A stretch of 60,104 nt of DNA from Spirochaetaceae bacterium (GCA_002729885.1 PBUB01000025.1:1-60104), one strand, 5' to 3'; shown: positions 1-8,938, counted from the stretch's first letter. Numbers and translations are program-made. The notes: a model not told the origin generated them from the letters alone.

Positions 1-1
1 T

Positions 2-119
2 GCCCCAGGAAGTTCGTATTTGCGCGCCCCGGCGGTGTTTATGCGACCCCGGCCGTGGCTGCCCCAGGAAGTTCGTATTTGCGCGCTCGGGCGGTGATTA
101 TGCGACCCCGGCCGTTGTG
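2..119. repeat. 59-bp tandem repeat, two copies
   Basis: Two near-identical 59-bp units begin at positions 2 and 61, both opening with GCCCCAGGAAGTTCG. Each contains a TATTTGCGCGC block, a TTATGCGAC block and a CCCCGGCCG block. The array may extend left of the window. Reading the other strand gives GCGCGCAAATACG, closely related to the core of the 41-bp repeats near 53.3 kb and 58.3 kb, so this is probably a third locus of the same family. It sits just upstream of dusA. No spacer-like variation separates the copies, so it is not a CRISPR. Confidence 0.85.
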
Positions 120-192
120 GTGCCGCGGCACTGGCTCTGCAGAATACAGAACTGGATACAGAACTGAGTATTGATTAAGTTAATCGGAACGG

Positions 193-1248
193 ATGAAAGA
201 ACCTGGAAAAACAGAAACTGAGACAAGATTCAGCGTTGCACCGATGATGGAGTGGACCGATCGTCATTATCGGTTTATGGCCAGACAGCTCAGCCGTAAA
301 GCGGTGCTGTATACCGAAATGATCCATGCAAATGCGATCATTCATGGGGATCGGCAGCGGTTTCTGGATTTTCATCCTCAGGAGCAGCCGGTGGTGCTAC
401 AGCTGGGCGGCAACGATCCGGCCACGCTGGCAGAAGCGGCACGATGGGCCGAACGATGGGGATACTCTGAAGTAAATCTAAATTGTGGATGTCCCAGCGA
501 TAAGGTTGCATCCGGCTCGTTTGGAGCCTGCCTGATGGCGAATCCGGATCATGTAGCCAGGCTGGTGGAATCCATGAAGCAGGCTGTGTCTATTCCGGTT
601 ACAGTGAAATCTCGCATCGGCATTGAAGGAAAGGGAATGTCTGCGAAATCCGATTATAAAGATCTTCAGGCTTTTACCCATACCATGATAGAGGCAGGAT
701 GCGATCGACTGATTGTTCATGCTAGAATCGCTGTGCTGGGAGGTCTCAATCCTGCGGAGAATCGTTCGGTGCCTCCTTTGCGATATGAAGATGTGTACCG
801 ATTGAAGCGTGAGTATCCGGATTTGCCCATTGAGCTCAACGGCGGACTTCGTTCTATCGATGAAATGCATAAGCATCTTCATGCGGGCCTGGATGGAATC
901 ATGGTGGGGCGAGCAGCTTATGAGACTCCTCGGATTCTAGGGCATGTGGATGCCCTTCTTGAATCTGAAAGCATCGTTGCGGGCGACGACCTGGAGCCGT
1001 TGCCCCGGGTACTGGATGCCATGCAGCAATACATCCTGGATCGCTTCGAAGAAGGAGTATCTCCTACCAGGATCGTACGGCATATGCTGGGTTTATTTCA
1101 TGGAATTCCCGGAGCTCGGCGAATGCGACAGATGCTAAGTGGCCGATGGAATGCCGGACTTGATGATCGTGAAAAACTGAGACAGTATCTGTCCGATGTT
1201 TTCGCAGAGCCAGGTCGTGTAGAGTCTGTAGAGGCGTCTGCAGTCTGA
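193..1248 (+). CDS. dusA: tRNA-dihydrouridine(20/20a) synthase DusA
   Basis: Flavoenzyme that reduces uridine to dihydrouridine in the D-loop of tRNAs, using FMN and NADPH in the cytoplasm. The 351-residue protein has the usual Dus TIM barrel. It shows the N-terminal SVAPMMEWTDRHYR motif, a catalytic-cysteine motif NLNCGCPSDKV with Cys100 in the GCPSD position, the FMN-contacting KSRIGIEG segment near residue 140 and ELNGGLRS near residue 215. The form GCPSDKVASGSFGACLM fits the DusA subfamily rather than DusB or DusC. Length is typical. The ATG at 193 is preceded by GGAACGG. It stands alone, between the 59-bp repeats and a convergent minus-strand pair. Confidence 0.93.
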   Translation: MKEPGKTETETRFSVAPMMEWTDRHYRFMARQLSRKAVLYTEMIHANAIIHGDRQRFLDFHPQEQPVVLQLGGNDPATLAEAARWAERWGYSEVNLNCGCPSDKVASGSFGACLMANPDHVARLVESMKQAVSIPVTVKSRIGIEGKGMSAKSDYKDLQAFTHTMIEAGCDRLIVHARIAVLGGLNPAENRSVPPLRYEDVYRLKREYPDLPIELNGGLRSIDEMHKHLHAGLDGIMVGRAAYETPRILGHVDALLESESIVAGDDLEPLPRVLDAMQQYILDRFEEGVSPTRIVRHMLGLFHGIPGARRMRQMLSGRWNAGLDDREKLRQYLSDVFAEPGRVESVEASAV

Positions 1249-1481
1249 AAGGCCCCGGCTTTGTAGTTCAATAGCCAGCAAAACCTGTCTCAGAAACAGG
1301 CCCGGGCGGTCTTCTGGGGGATTCAGGTCTTGCATCCAGTGAGCGCCAGGCCCGACAAACCTACTTCCGACTTCCAGAAAATTACCTATCCATATAGAGC
1401 TTCTCGAGATGGAGTTTCTCGAGTTGGAATCTCTCCAGGTTAACCAATGCATTTCATTGGTTTTACTCGAAGTTCTGTGAT

Positions 1482-1808
1482 CTACTGCACAGTTCCCTGA
1501 ATGCGGCAACCATAGGCAATGCTTTCAAAGACGCTTGTGGTAGAAATTCCCAGTCCAGTAACCGTAACCGATTTCTCTTCCTCATTAAGAACAAATTCGC
1601 TGATGGGTACATACTGTCTGGCATAGTTATGGCAGAAAGCCTCGGAGCGGCCCACTACAAAGTAGCAACTGCAGAATTCTTTGGAGTAAAAGCTGGATAT
1701 TATATGCGGAAATGAGGATAGATGTTTCCAGTTGGCCACAGCCCAGGCGCTTCCTGCGATGAGCGATATGGCCAGTGCGATAATCAGGATTTTGATGAAT
1801 TTCTTCAT
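1482..1808 (-). CDS. Small secreted hypothetical protein next to a serine hydrolase
   Basis: 108-residue protein of unknown function. Residues 1-24 form a clear signal peptide (MKKFIKILIIALAISLIAG) ending near AWA, so the mature part is probably periplasmic or surface exposed. The mature chain has four cysteines: two in FCSC, then one in AFCHNY and one in YGC near the C terminus, which could form disulfides in the periplasm. It also contains a small beta-rich stretch (KSVTVTGLGISTTSVF). It follows the serine-hydrolase lipoprotein gene on the same strand after about 100 bp, so the two may be co-transcribed and act together. I recognise no family. Confidence 0.7.
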   Translation of the reverse strand: MKKFIKILIIALAISLIAGSAWAVANWKHLSSFPHIISSFYSKEFCSCYFVVGRSEAFCHNYARQYVPISEFVLNEEEKSVTVTGLGISTTSVFESIAYGCRIQGTVQ

Positions 1809-1908
1809 ATTATTGGTACCTCCCTGGAAACCATTCTGGATTTCCAGGCAAAAACTCCGAGTCCAGGCCTGTTGAAGCGATGGTCTGTAGCTACGATAGG
1901 GGAGCTGC

Positions 1909-3096
1909 TCACTTCTGTACCGCCTTGATTATCAGACTCAGAAATCGATCTTTATCAAAGGAATAGTCGCGATCGTCGCCCATACGAACGATTATCATAT
2001 CCATACTGGGAATAACAAATATCATCTGTCCCCAGTGTCCGCTTGCTGCGAAGGTATCTCGAGGAGCGGAAGGCCACGGCGCCTTTAGTCCCAGTTCTGG
2101 AATTGCCGTATTTGCATACCATTGAGAGGTATATAGATCCTCCCATCCGGGATAGGCCGGGGTGGTTTTATAGGCCGGTGCCACTTTGCGAGTAAAGTCC
2201 AGCCAGTAATCCGGCAGTATTCTTTTTCCTTCCCATACGCCATCGTTTAGATACAAGAAGGCGAATTTTGCCATATCTCTGGGGCTTGCGTAGAGATACG
2301 ATGAGCCAACAAAGGTTCCGGCTCCATCTCGTTCCCAGGTAGTTGAATCCATGCCCAGAGGATCGAAAAGTTGCTCCCAGGGATATCTGCTGTAAATCTC
2401 TGTGCCCTGCTGCCCATGCTGAAGCTTCAGTGCTTCTTTCAATACACCGGACAGAATATTTGTATCGCAGCTGGAATAGTAAACGTAGGTTCCGGGCTCT
2501 GCTCTCGCTGGCAGCGAAGCACAGAACTGTGCCATATCGCCTCGTCCCCTGGTATAGAGCATGGCAATGACCGTGGATTTTAAAGGTCCGCTTTCGTAAC
2601 CTTCGTTTGCATCCAGGCCGGAACTCATATTTAGCAGATGTCGTAGAGTGATAGTGTGCTCTTTCTTTCCTTCAGGTATGTATTTCTCCACGGGATCATC
2701 GATGGAAAGCGTTCCGTTCTTTTCTGCAATTCCAATCAATGTCTGAAGCACGCTTTTGCTTACAGACCAGGTGAGATGAGGAGAATTACTGTCATAGCCC
2801 GCTGCGTAGCGTTCATAGATAAGATAGCCATCCTTGATAATCACAACGCCATCTGTGCGAATGCCAGCTCTATCTTCTTCGTCTCCCTGTCGGCGGAAGG
2901 CATAATCCTCCAGGGCTTCCCATCGATCTTTCGGTAGTAGTCTTTCCTGCCATCCCCGGGTAGGCCAGTAATCCCTGCGAAAGGAGGGCATGGGATCCAG
3001 TTCTACGGCAAAGGGATTCGGGTCGGTCCTTGAAATCTCTGCATCCGGCTGGCAGTTTAGACTGAACAGGATCAGTAGCAGGACAACGGTTCGCAT
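1909..3096 (-). CDS. Serine hydrolase lipoprotein, class C beta-lactamase fold
   Basis: 395-residue exported enzyme of the beta-lactamase/transpeptidase-like (PBP-type, class C related) superfamily. The N terminus MRTVVLLLILFSLNC ends in a spirochaete-style lipobox with Cys15, so it is probably membrane anchored. The catalytic SxxK motif is S111-V-S-K114 in HLTWSVSKSVLQ. A YxS/YxN-type second motif lies in YYSSCDTN near residue 206, and a terminal HxG-like motif in SGHWGQ replaces KTG. Such proteins act as esterases, D-amino-acid peptidases or cell-wall amidases rather than true beta-lactamases; the substrate cannot be told from sequence. The small secreted protein downstream is the likely partner. 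Confidence 0.85.
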   Translation of the reverse strand: MRTVVLLLILFSLNCQPDAEISRTDPNPFAVELDPMPSFRRDYWPTRGWQERLLPKDRWEALEDYAFRRQGDEEDRAGIRTDGVVIIKDGYLIYERYAAGYDSNSPHLTWSVSKSVLQTLIGIAEKNGTLSIDDPVEKYIPEGKKEHTITLRHLLNMSSGLDANEGYESGPLKSTVIAMLYTRGRGDMAQFCASLPARAEPGTYVYYSSCDTNILSGVLKEALKLQHGQQGTEIYSRYPWEQLFDPLGMDSTTWERDGAGTFVGSSYLYASPRDMAKFAFLYLNDGVWEGKRILPDYWLDFTRKVAPAYKTTPAYPGWEDLYTSQWYANTAIPELGLKAPWPSAPRDTFAASGHWGQMIFVIPSMDMIIVRMGDDRDYSFDKDRFLSLIIKAVQK

Positions 3097-3201
3097 ACCT
3101 GATTAGCCCAACCCTTTCTGTGCCGGGCAACTTTTTTTCAGATATCAAGGGGCGGGGATCAAAAATAATAAACGATACCTGCCTAAAGAACAGAGAGAAG
3201 T

Positions 3202-3786
3202 ATGATCCCCGTACAGGCAATGCAACATAGAATGGTTTCGGCTCAGGGCTTTCGACCTCAGGAAGATACCCTGTCGGCCCTGCGAAGAGGGTTAAACTCC
3301 TACCCTGAAATACTGGCACTGAGTTGTAAATGGATGCAATATGAGTCGGCAGATACAACAGCCGGTCATGAATCGGGAGAAGCTCGGGAATTTCATCGGG
3401 AAGGAAAGTCCGACAGTCCTTCCTGTGGCCGGCTGGATCCGGCGATTACCGGGCCATGGCCTGCACCTCCGAATTCGGTAGGGGCCAGATATAGTCTGGA
3501 TTATGAATGCTTAAAAGAAGAACTCGGGCGTCCCATCGCACTCATTCTTTATGCGCGGTTCTATTTACCTGCATCGAGACTCAGGCATCTATATCTTTAT
3601 ATGAAGAGGCTTTTTCCCGCGTATCGCAGCAGTCCGGTGTGGCCTACGATTTCGGCCTGCTCGGAAAACACACTTCTGGCGCGCATCTACGGCTTTGAAC
3701 CTGTCGGAGGAGAGGATCCTGCATCCGCGGTGGCTACTCTACACTTTCCGGGTGATGAAAGCCGACTGGATCGCCTGGCCGGATAA
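3202..3786 (+). CDS. Hypothetical protein, 194 residues
   Basis: Open frame starting at an ATG preceded by a good ribosome-binding site (GAGAGAAG, three bases upstream). Codon use (GAT, GAA, CTG, CGG, GCC) resembles neighbouring genes. No signal peptide, membrane segment or recognisable motif is visible. The C-terminal third is rich in Leu, Tyr and Arg (LRHLYLYMKRLF). It is divergent from the serine-hydrolase gene and convergent with the radical SAM gene. Overlapping short frames in the other plus-strand phases also look protein-like, so a degraded gene is possible. Confidence 0.5.
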   Translation: MIPVQAMQHRMVSAQGFRPQEDTLSALRRGLNSYPEILALSCKWMQYESADTTAGHESGEAREFHREGKSDSPSCGRLDPAITGPWPAPPNSVGARYSLDYECLKEELGRPIALILYARFYLPASRLRHLYLYMKRLFPAYRSSPVWPTISACSENTLLARIYGFEPVGGEDPASAVATLHFPGDESRLDRLAG

Positions 3787-3924
3787 CTCTTCGCGGCCTA
3801 AAAGGAGCCAGCTGTATCCAGCTAAGAAGGGGACAGCGACAGAGGACCCTGGATCATCGACGATCATTGACCAACATTGAATCGCCTTGACGATCCTTGA
3901 GTATACGGGAAGGGCAACCCGCTC

Positions 3925-5253
3925 TCAGGTTCGCCCTTCGTAGCCAATTACATCCATAAATGCACTCACAGAGAACACAGCTTTTCCTGGCCCCGGTTCG
4001 CCATAACCTGGAGGAACAGGAAGCTTATATTTCTCAAACGTTTGCTTCCAGACGGTCAGCAGTTCCAGAAAGTATTTAAGAGGAGGACCTGGCTGACTGC
4101 CCAGCGTGGTGTACGGTTCCGGACACCAGGTAGTGAACCTGGGCACCACGCCATGGCTCATAAAGTAGTCCAGTCCTTCAGCGGTGGAAGCAACAGCATC
4201 CTCTACTTTATCGTAACCGTACGGTTTGGCCAGTTCTACGCCGCCCACAAAGTTGGGAATTACATGGGAAGGGCCGAATACATCTACGGATTCAATGATC
4301 CTGCGAATCCAGTTTTCGCGCCCGATGAATCTTTCCTTGCCAGGACAGATATGAGGGAACATCTTCTTGTCCCAGATTTCATAGTTTGGATGATAAACCT
4401 GGATTCCCACTTCCTTGAAGCGCCATAGTTCTTCCTTTTCCCAGGCCTGGGTAACCATCTTGCCCATCCATCGGCCCGGGAATCGTTTTTCTATGGCCTC
4501 GGCATATTCGAAATAGAAGTCCGTTTCATTCTTCTTTTTCAGATTGGTCAGGACCGAGCCACCGGTGATCGTATAGACCTTGGCAATCGGGTCCTCCTGA
4601 TCCACCCAGCTCAATACCTCCAGCATCTCTTCCACGGACTTGATGCCAGTATAGGGGCGGCCGGCCATTTTTTGCTGCCGCCAGTTATGATTGATGTCGC
4701 AGAATGCGCATTCTTCGTCTTTGCCAAAGTACTGGCAGTTTCGAAAAACAGTGAGGTAGAGCAGGTAGCCCCATTCAATCACCGGTGCGATTTCACCGGG
4801 GGACTTTCCACTTTCCGTGCGATGGCGATACCAGTCCGGAATGGGCGGAAATTCCACAGATCCCAGGTTCGTGTCATTCAGATAGAGCGCAGGTCCTTGC
4901 TCCGTAAACCGGACCTGATAGGGTGAGCGATGGTCCAGGCGAACGCTGATAACCGTAGGTTCAAGGCCAAAATGTCCGCCAGAAACTCGAATCTCTTCCG
5001 GAGCCCGGAATCGGACAGTGTCACTTTGCTCCTGTAAAGGGATATGATCAAAAGTAAAAATGAAATAATCCTTGGTCTTGTAGTCCCCTTTCTCCAGAGA
5101 CTTTTCATCGAAATGGACCCCCAGCCTGAGCACATCCTGCTTGATGATGGCTTCGATGGGAATCTGAGTATATTGCCGCTCGAATCCCTCCAGTGTTTCC
5201 AGGGTGGTCATGGGATCCTGGGTGTAGGTTTGCTGGCTTTCCGTTGCTTCCAT
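3925..5253 (-). CDS. Radical SAM protein with unusual CX8CX2C cluster motif
   Basis: 442-residue cytoplasmic protein. The first ~150 residues are a beta-rich domain of unknown role. The radical SAM core follows with Cys173, Cys182 and Cys185 (CQYFGKDEECAFCD), spacing CX8CX2C instead of the canonical CX3CX2C. A TITGGSVL segment corresponds to the GGE-like SAM-binding turn, and a barrel region contains VGIQVYHPNYEIWDKKMF. The final ~100 residues (CPEPYTTLGSQPG onward) complete the barrel. Radical SAM enzymes cleave S-adenosylmethionine reductively; the substrate here is unknown. The gene is isolated, so neighbours give no clue. Confidence 0.8.
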   Translation of the reverse strand: MEATESQQTYTQDPMTTLETLEGFERQYTQIPIEAIIKQDVLRLGVHFDEKSLEKGDYKTKDYFIFTFDHIPLQEQSDTVRFRAPEEIRVSGGHFGLEPTVISVRLDHRSPYQVRFTEQGPALYLNDTNLGSVEFPPIPDWYRHRTESGKSPGEIAPVIEWGYLLYLTVFRNCQYFGKDEECAFCDINHNWRQQKMAGRPYTGIKSVEEMLEVLSWVDQEDPIAKVYTITGGSVLTNLKKKNETDFYFEYAEAIEKRFPGRWMGKMVTQAWEKEELWRFKEVGIQVYHPNYEIWDKKMFPHICPGKERFIGRENWIRRIIESVDVFGPSHVIPNFVGGVELAKPYGYDKVEDAVASTAEGLDYFMSHGVVPRFTTWCPEPYTTLGSQPGPPLKYFLELLTVWKQTFEKYKLPVPPGYGEPGPGKAVFSVSAFMDVIGYEGRT

Positions 5254-5530
5254 GGGTTGATGAAATCCTGTATTGTGACAAGCTCAGATTCTCTGAGTTC
5301 AGGTCTATTAAAACCGGAACCAGGTCTGGTTTCCGGGGCAGACTTCCGTTTTCAGGCGAAAGTTTGCTGCACCCACCAGAATTGCCGTTGCTGCTGGTCG
5401 GGCAAGAGGAAAACTCCAGCCAGATTACAGGGCCCGGTCATCCGTCAGAGAACTGTATTCCGGTTCCCAATGGACGGTCGCTACGGGCTTGACGGTGTGG
5501 TGATTGCCTGTATCAATGGGCGCTGATTTC

Positions 5531-6238
5531 ATGAAAAAGATTCTGAGTTTCCCCGTCCCCTTTTTAAAGGCTTACCCGGTTGTCTGGATCTGCTTTTTTG
5601 TCGCACTTGTGACGGCTGACCTGGTTAGCAAAAAAGCAATTACCGAAAGCTTGAATTTTGGTCTGTCCGCTACCCAGAGAATGGAAGCAGGAGTATTCAC
5701 AAATCAAGGAATGCCGGCTGAAACCGATGAGACCAACTATGTGTCCATCTGGGGAGACAACGGAAAGTATATCCGTCTTCGGCTGGTATTCAACGATCGA
5801 TTTCTATTTGGAAGTGGTCCATCGGCTCCCGTTCTGGGAATCTTCCTTACGGCCGGCGCTATCGTCTTTCTATTCTTCTATCGATGGCTCACCTACGGAG
5901 CCGGACACCCTCTGGCCTGGCTTTTTGTATTCTCGGGGGCCACAGGCAATCTCATCGACAAGTTATTTGTGAAGAGTCTGGAAACCAGGGAGTGGGTTTT
6001 CAGCTTTGGACCTCAAAAAGGACATGTGAGCGGAGTTGTAGACTTCGTAGAATGCATCTGGTTTGGACTGGATCAGTTCCAGGATGTATTTCTGCTAAAG
6101 TGGCTTGCCTGGGAGTCCTGGCCTATCTTCAACCTGGCAGATAGTCTCATTGTAGTAGGTATTATGATCTTGGTTGTAACCATTGGCTTTGCTCCTCAGG
6201 AAAACACTTCGGAATCGGCATCCGGAGCGGAGAAGTAG
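5531..6238 (+). CDS. lspA: Signal peptidase II (prolipoprotein signal peptidase)
   Basis: Aspartic protease of the inner membrane that removes signal peptides from diacylglyceryl-prolipoproteins, fitting the many lipoproteins here. Both catalytic-aspartate motifs are visible: GNLIDK and FNLADS, with VVDFVE between them. Four hydrophobic segments are present. At about 235 residues it is longer than the usual ~160, because of an extra hydrophilic loop after the first membrane segment (residues ~45-75, MPAETDETNYVSIWGDNG). The start is put at ATG 5531 (MKKILSF); in-frame ATG 5516 and TTG 5504 are alternatives. The next gene starts two bases after the stop. Confidence 0.9.
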   Translation: MKKILSFPVPFLKAYPVVWICFFVALVTADLVSKKAITESLNFGLSATQRMEAGVFTNQGMPAETDETNYVSIWGDNGKYIRLRLVFNDRFLFGSGPSAPVLGIFLTAGAIVFLFFYRWLTYGAGHPLAWLFVFSGATGNLIDKLFVKSLETREWVFSFGPQKGHVSGVVDFVECIWFGLDQFQDVFLLKWLAWESWPIFNLADSLIVVGIMILVVTIGFAPQENTSESASGAEK

Positions 6239-6239
6239 C

Positions 6240-6821
6240 ATGTCCGAGCGGGCTTCGGAAAAAGGCCTGATAGAAAAAACCCTCAAAGGCGACCAGCGCG
6301 CCTTTATGGAACTGGTATCGCCCTACAGATCCAGACTCATCCGGAAGGCTGTTTCCATGCTGGGTAATCCCCAGGATGCAGAGGATATACTTCAAGAAGC
6401 TCTGGTTACTGCCTATCGAGCCCTGAAATCCTTTCGTGGAGAGAGCGGCATCTATACATGGCTATATAGAATCGTCGTAAACAAGTGCAGGGACTTTCAT
6501 CGGAGCAAAAAGAACGCTCCGTCGGACTCACTGGACGCAGTGGCGTTTATGATTCATGACGATCGCATCGATCTTGAAAAAAATCTCGAACTTTCCACGG
6601 AGTCTACTTATCTAATTCAGCAAATCAACACTCTGGATAAGCGATACCGCGAGATCCTGGTGATGAGATACTTTGATGACCTTTCTTACCAGGAGATAGC
6701 TTCGGTTCTGAAGATTCAGGTAGGGACGGTGAAGAGCCGACTGTTCAAAGCAAGGGAGCTTCTAAAAAGAGCAATCCTGCAAGACGGCAAAGGAACGGAG
6801 TTTTTTGAACAAGCGCAATAA
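6240..6821 (+). CDS. RNA polymerase sigma factor, ECF family
   Basis: 193-residue ECF sigma-70 factor. Region 2 is clear (AFMELVSPYRSRLIRKA, then NPQDAEDILQEALVTAYRAL and the -10-binding IYTWLYRIVVNKCRDFHR), followed by a linker and region 4 with helix-turn-helix (YREILVMRYFDDLSYQEIA, then VGTVKSRLFKARELL). It directs RNA polymerase to a small regulon; the signal is unknown. ATG 6240 was chosen because it follows the lspA stop and has GGAGCGGAGAAG upstream. It overlaps the next gene, a membrane-anchored protein that is the probable anti-sigma factor. Confidence 0.9.
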   Translation: MSERASEKGLIEKTLKGDQRAFMELVSPYRSRLIRKAVSMLGNPQDAEDILQEALVTAYRALKSFRGESGIYTWLYRIVVNKCRDFHRSKKNAPSDSLDAVAFMIHDDRIDLEKNLELSTESTYLIQQINTLDKRYREILVMRYFDDLSYQEIASVLKIQVGTVKSRLFKARELLKRAILQDGKGTEFFEQAQ

Positions 6822-7734
6822 AATAGATGAGTATCTGCAGGAGCCAGAACGGGAAGTCCCGGCAGATCAATATGCCGGAATGAACGATGCGGATCGCAAG
6901 GCCCTTGCTATGGAAAAGAGTATGGACCAGTCTCTGCGCTCTACATTTGACAGCCTGTCTAAGAAGGCTCCCGCACCTCTGTACTCCGACGACGAGTTCT
7001 CGAAGATGCTTTTGAACCGACTGGAGGCAGAAGGACTGCCTGGCTCCAGCAAGGATCCGGCAATTGCCGGCTTCATAGAAAGTCTGAAAGGATTCCTCTC
7101 CCCCGGAATTCCATTGTATGCTGGCGGTGGCCTGGCGGCAGCGGCAGCTGTTGTTCTGGCTATTCTGCTTTACAATCCGAGCACAGAGATTTCTCAAACT
7201 GCCCTGGAAGAGAACGCAAAAGAATCGGCTGCAGAATCTTCTGAAGAAGCCTCCGACGGCCCGCGAATGCTTGCGGAAGCTGAAGAATCCTCTCCTGATT
7301 CCCGAGATAATGCTCAGAGCTCTGAACGAGATCAAGTGGCTGTGGCTACTCCGCCGATAAGGGAAAGACAGCTTGCAACTGAGGATGAAAAGGCATCTGA
7401 CCAGAACAGTGGGGAGACTGAAGAAAAAGCCTCCACAAAGCCAGCCCAGGGTGATGCCGGAAATCAGGAAATTGCATCCAGCATGCCAGAAGCGGAGACT
7501 ACTCCTCCCGTTGAAGGAACTGAGGAGCTTTCTGAAGAGGTCCGTCGCGGTTTTATGAATGATCGCTATGCTGCCGCCTATAACAAAGAGATGCGCCTTA
7601 AGCGAGCAGTAAAGAATGCTGACTCAGCTGAGGAGAAGCGAAAGGCTTTGAGTGACCTCCTGGATTATTACGAAGAGAAAGGCGAAGAAAGCAAAGCTCA
7701 GGATGTGAAACGTCAAATCGCCGAGCTGGAATAG
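6805..7734 (+). CDS. Probable membrane-anchored anti-sigma factor
   Basis: 309-residue protein starting at TTG 6805, inside the end of the sigma gene, with GGAACGGAG four bases upstream. The N-terminal ~95 residues are cytoplasmic and charged. One transmembrane helix follows (IPLYAGGGLAAAAAVVLAILLY, ~101-122). The rest is an acidic, Ser/Glu/Thr-rich periplasmic stretch ending in a helical segment (EEKRKALSDLLDYYEEKGEE). Position, translational overlap and topology suggest an anti-sigma factor holding the ECF factor at the membrane. The usual HxxxCxxC zinc motif of anti-sigma domains is absent, so the sigma-binding domain is either divergent or of another type. Confidence 0.65.
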   Translation: MNKRNKIDEYLQEPEREVPADQYAGMNDADRKALAMEKSMDQSLRSTFDSLSKKAPAPLYSDDEFSKMLLNRLEAEGLPGSSKDPAIAGFIESLKGFLSPGIPLYAGGGLAAAAAVVLAILLYNPSTEISQTALEENAKESAAESSEEASDGPRMLAEAEESSPDSRDNAQSSERDQVAVATPPIRERQLATEDEKASDQNSGETEEKASTKPAQGDAGNQEIASSMPEAETTPPVEGTEELSEEVRRGFMNDRYAAAYNKEMRLKRAVKNADSAEEKRKALSDLLDYYEEKGEESKAQDVKRQIAELE

Positions 7735-7832
7735 CTGCGATTCCATGCCATTGCCCACCGGGGACAGCGGACCATACAGAGCTGCTTGCGGGACGTGCCG
7801 GGGCCTGCCAGAACCTATTCAATCGATCCTGA

Positions 7833-8831
7833 TTATTTAATCATTCTGTTAGCTGTTAGATATCCAATGGTCTTTTTCAAACCTTCCAGGGTTGGCGTAA
7901 CCTTCCAGTCCAGTTCTCGTCTCGCTCGACTGGCATCTGGTATGGCCTGCCAGAGCAGAAAGTGAAGCTGTCCTGCCGGTAGCATCGGAGCTCTTTTGAT
8001 GAGCTTTGCTTTAAGTTCGCCGGAAGCAGAGAACAACTTCGCAAACCACAGAGGCATTACTGCAGGAATCTTTAATTCTGGAACGATCTCTTTGATTTTT
8101 CCAGCCAGATCTTTCAGAGAATAATAGTCATCGCTTAGAATGTAGCGAGCTCCGGTGGGCGCGGATTCGGCTGCCCTGATATGGGCTTTTGCACAATCTT
8201 CGCTGTATACCAGTGGAAAACCTCCAGGAAGTAGCATCGGAATTTTTCCATTGATTAGATCTGCAATGAAATTGTTGGTCCCCGGCGATCCGGTGGGGCC
8301 AGGTCCGTACAGTCCCGCTGGATGGGTAAACACCACATCCAATCCCTGCTTCAGCGCTTCTACAGCAGCCTTATCTGCATCCTGCTTGGATCTTTCATAA
8401 TAGGTACCTTTTGGAGCTGGATCCAGAATGCTTTCATCGTAGCGTTCGCCGGTTTTTCCCTGGAAAACATCTATGGTGCTTGTGTAAACTACTCGGGATA
8501 CTCCGGCTTTGCGAGCCGCTTCCATTACATTGATGGTTCCCTGGTGGTTGACTCTTTGAAAAATATCGGGATCGGCAAACCATTGCTCGGGCAGGCCGGC
8601 TGCATGATAGACCAGTTCCATTCCCTGCATGGATTTTACAAGGGACTCCGAATCCGTGATATCCCCCTGGTAAATCTCCAGCAAATTCTCATCCAGGTTA
8701 AGTTCTTTGACTACCGATCTGGCTTTCTGCGGATTTCTCGCCAGCAGCCTTGCTCGATGGCCCTGGAGAGCCAACTGCTGCATTATGTTGGCCCCGATCA
8801 TTCCCGTGGGGCCCAGTATTAGAGTCTTCAT
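7833..8831 (-). CDS. NAD-dependent epimerase/dehydratase family protein
   Basis: Extended short-chain dehydrogenase of about 332 residues. The N terminus MKTLILGPTGMIGANI carries the GxxGxxG dinucleotide-binding motif. The active site is Y-x3-K in TYYERSKQDADK, with the preceding serine/threonine in YTSTIDVF. The family covers dihydroflavonol reductases, 3-beta-hydroxysteroid-type dehydrogenases and sugar epimerases, so the substrate is open. The ATG at 8831 was chosen because the Rossmann strand starts there and AGGAAAC lies upstream; an in-frame start at 8864 is less likely. It is convergent with the anti-sigma gene. Confidence 0.87.
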   Translation of the reverse strand: MKTLILGPTGMIGANIMQQLALQGHRARLLARNPQKARSVVKELNLDENLLEIYQGDITDSESLVKSMQGMELVYHAAGLPEQWFADPDIFQRVNHQGTINVMEAARKAGVSRVVYTSTIDVFQGKTGERYDESILDPAPKGTYYERSKQDADKAAVEALKQGLDVVFTHPAGLYGPGPTGSPGTNNFIADLINGKIPMLLPGGFPLVYSEDCAKAHIRAAESAPTGARYILSDDYYSLKDLAGKIKEIVPELKIPAVMPLWFAKLFSASGELKAKLIKRAPMLPAGQLHFLLWQAIPDASRARRELDWKVTPTLEGLKKTIGYLTANRMIK

Positions 8832-8893
8832 AGTGTTTCCTGTGATCTTTCGATTTCCAGTCAATCTTTGAAGGGATTCGCAAATGCATGAGA

Positions 8894-8938
8894 TTCGTTA
8901 CCGGGCAGAACCTGCCCCTCGATAGTGCCGGTAACGAA
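8894..8938. repeat. Perfect 11-bp inverted repeat with nested hairpin
   Basis: TTCGTTACCGG (8894-8904) is the exact inverted complement of CCGGTAACGAA (8928-8938). The 23-base loop can itself pair (GGGCAG with CTGCCC). It lies between two minus-strand genes and has no T-run, so it is not a typical terminator. Both arms recur in opposite order near 55.16-55.18 kb. Confidence 0.7.

Noticed and set aside
5254..5530. tRNA gene upstream of lspA
   Set aside because: No cloverleaf or T-loop GGTTCRANYCC sequence with a matching acceptor stem could be found.
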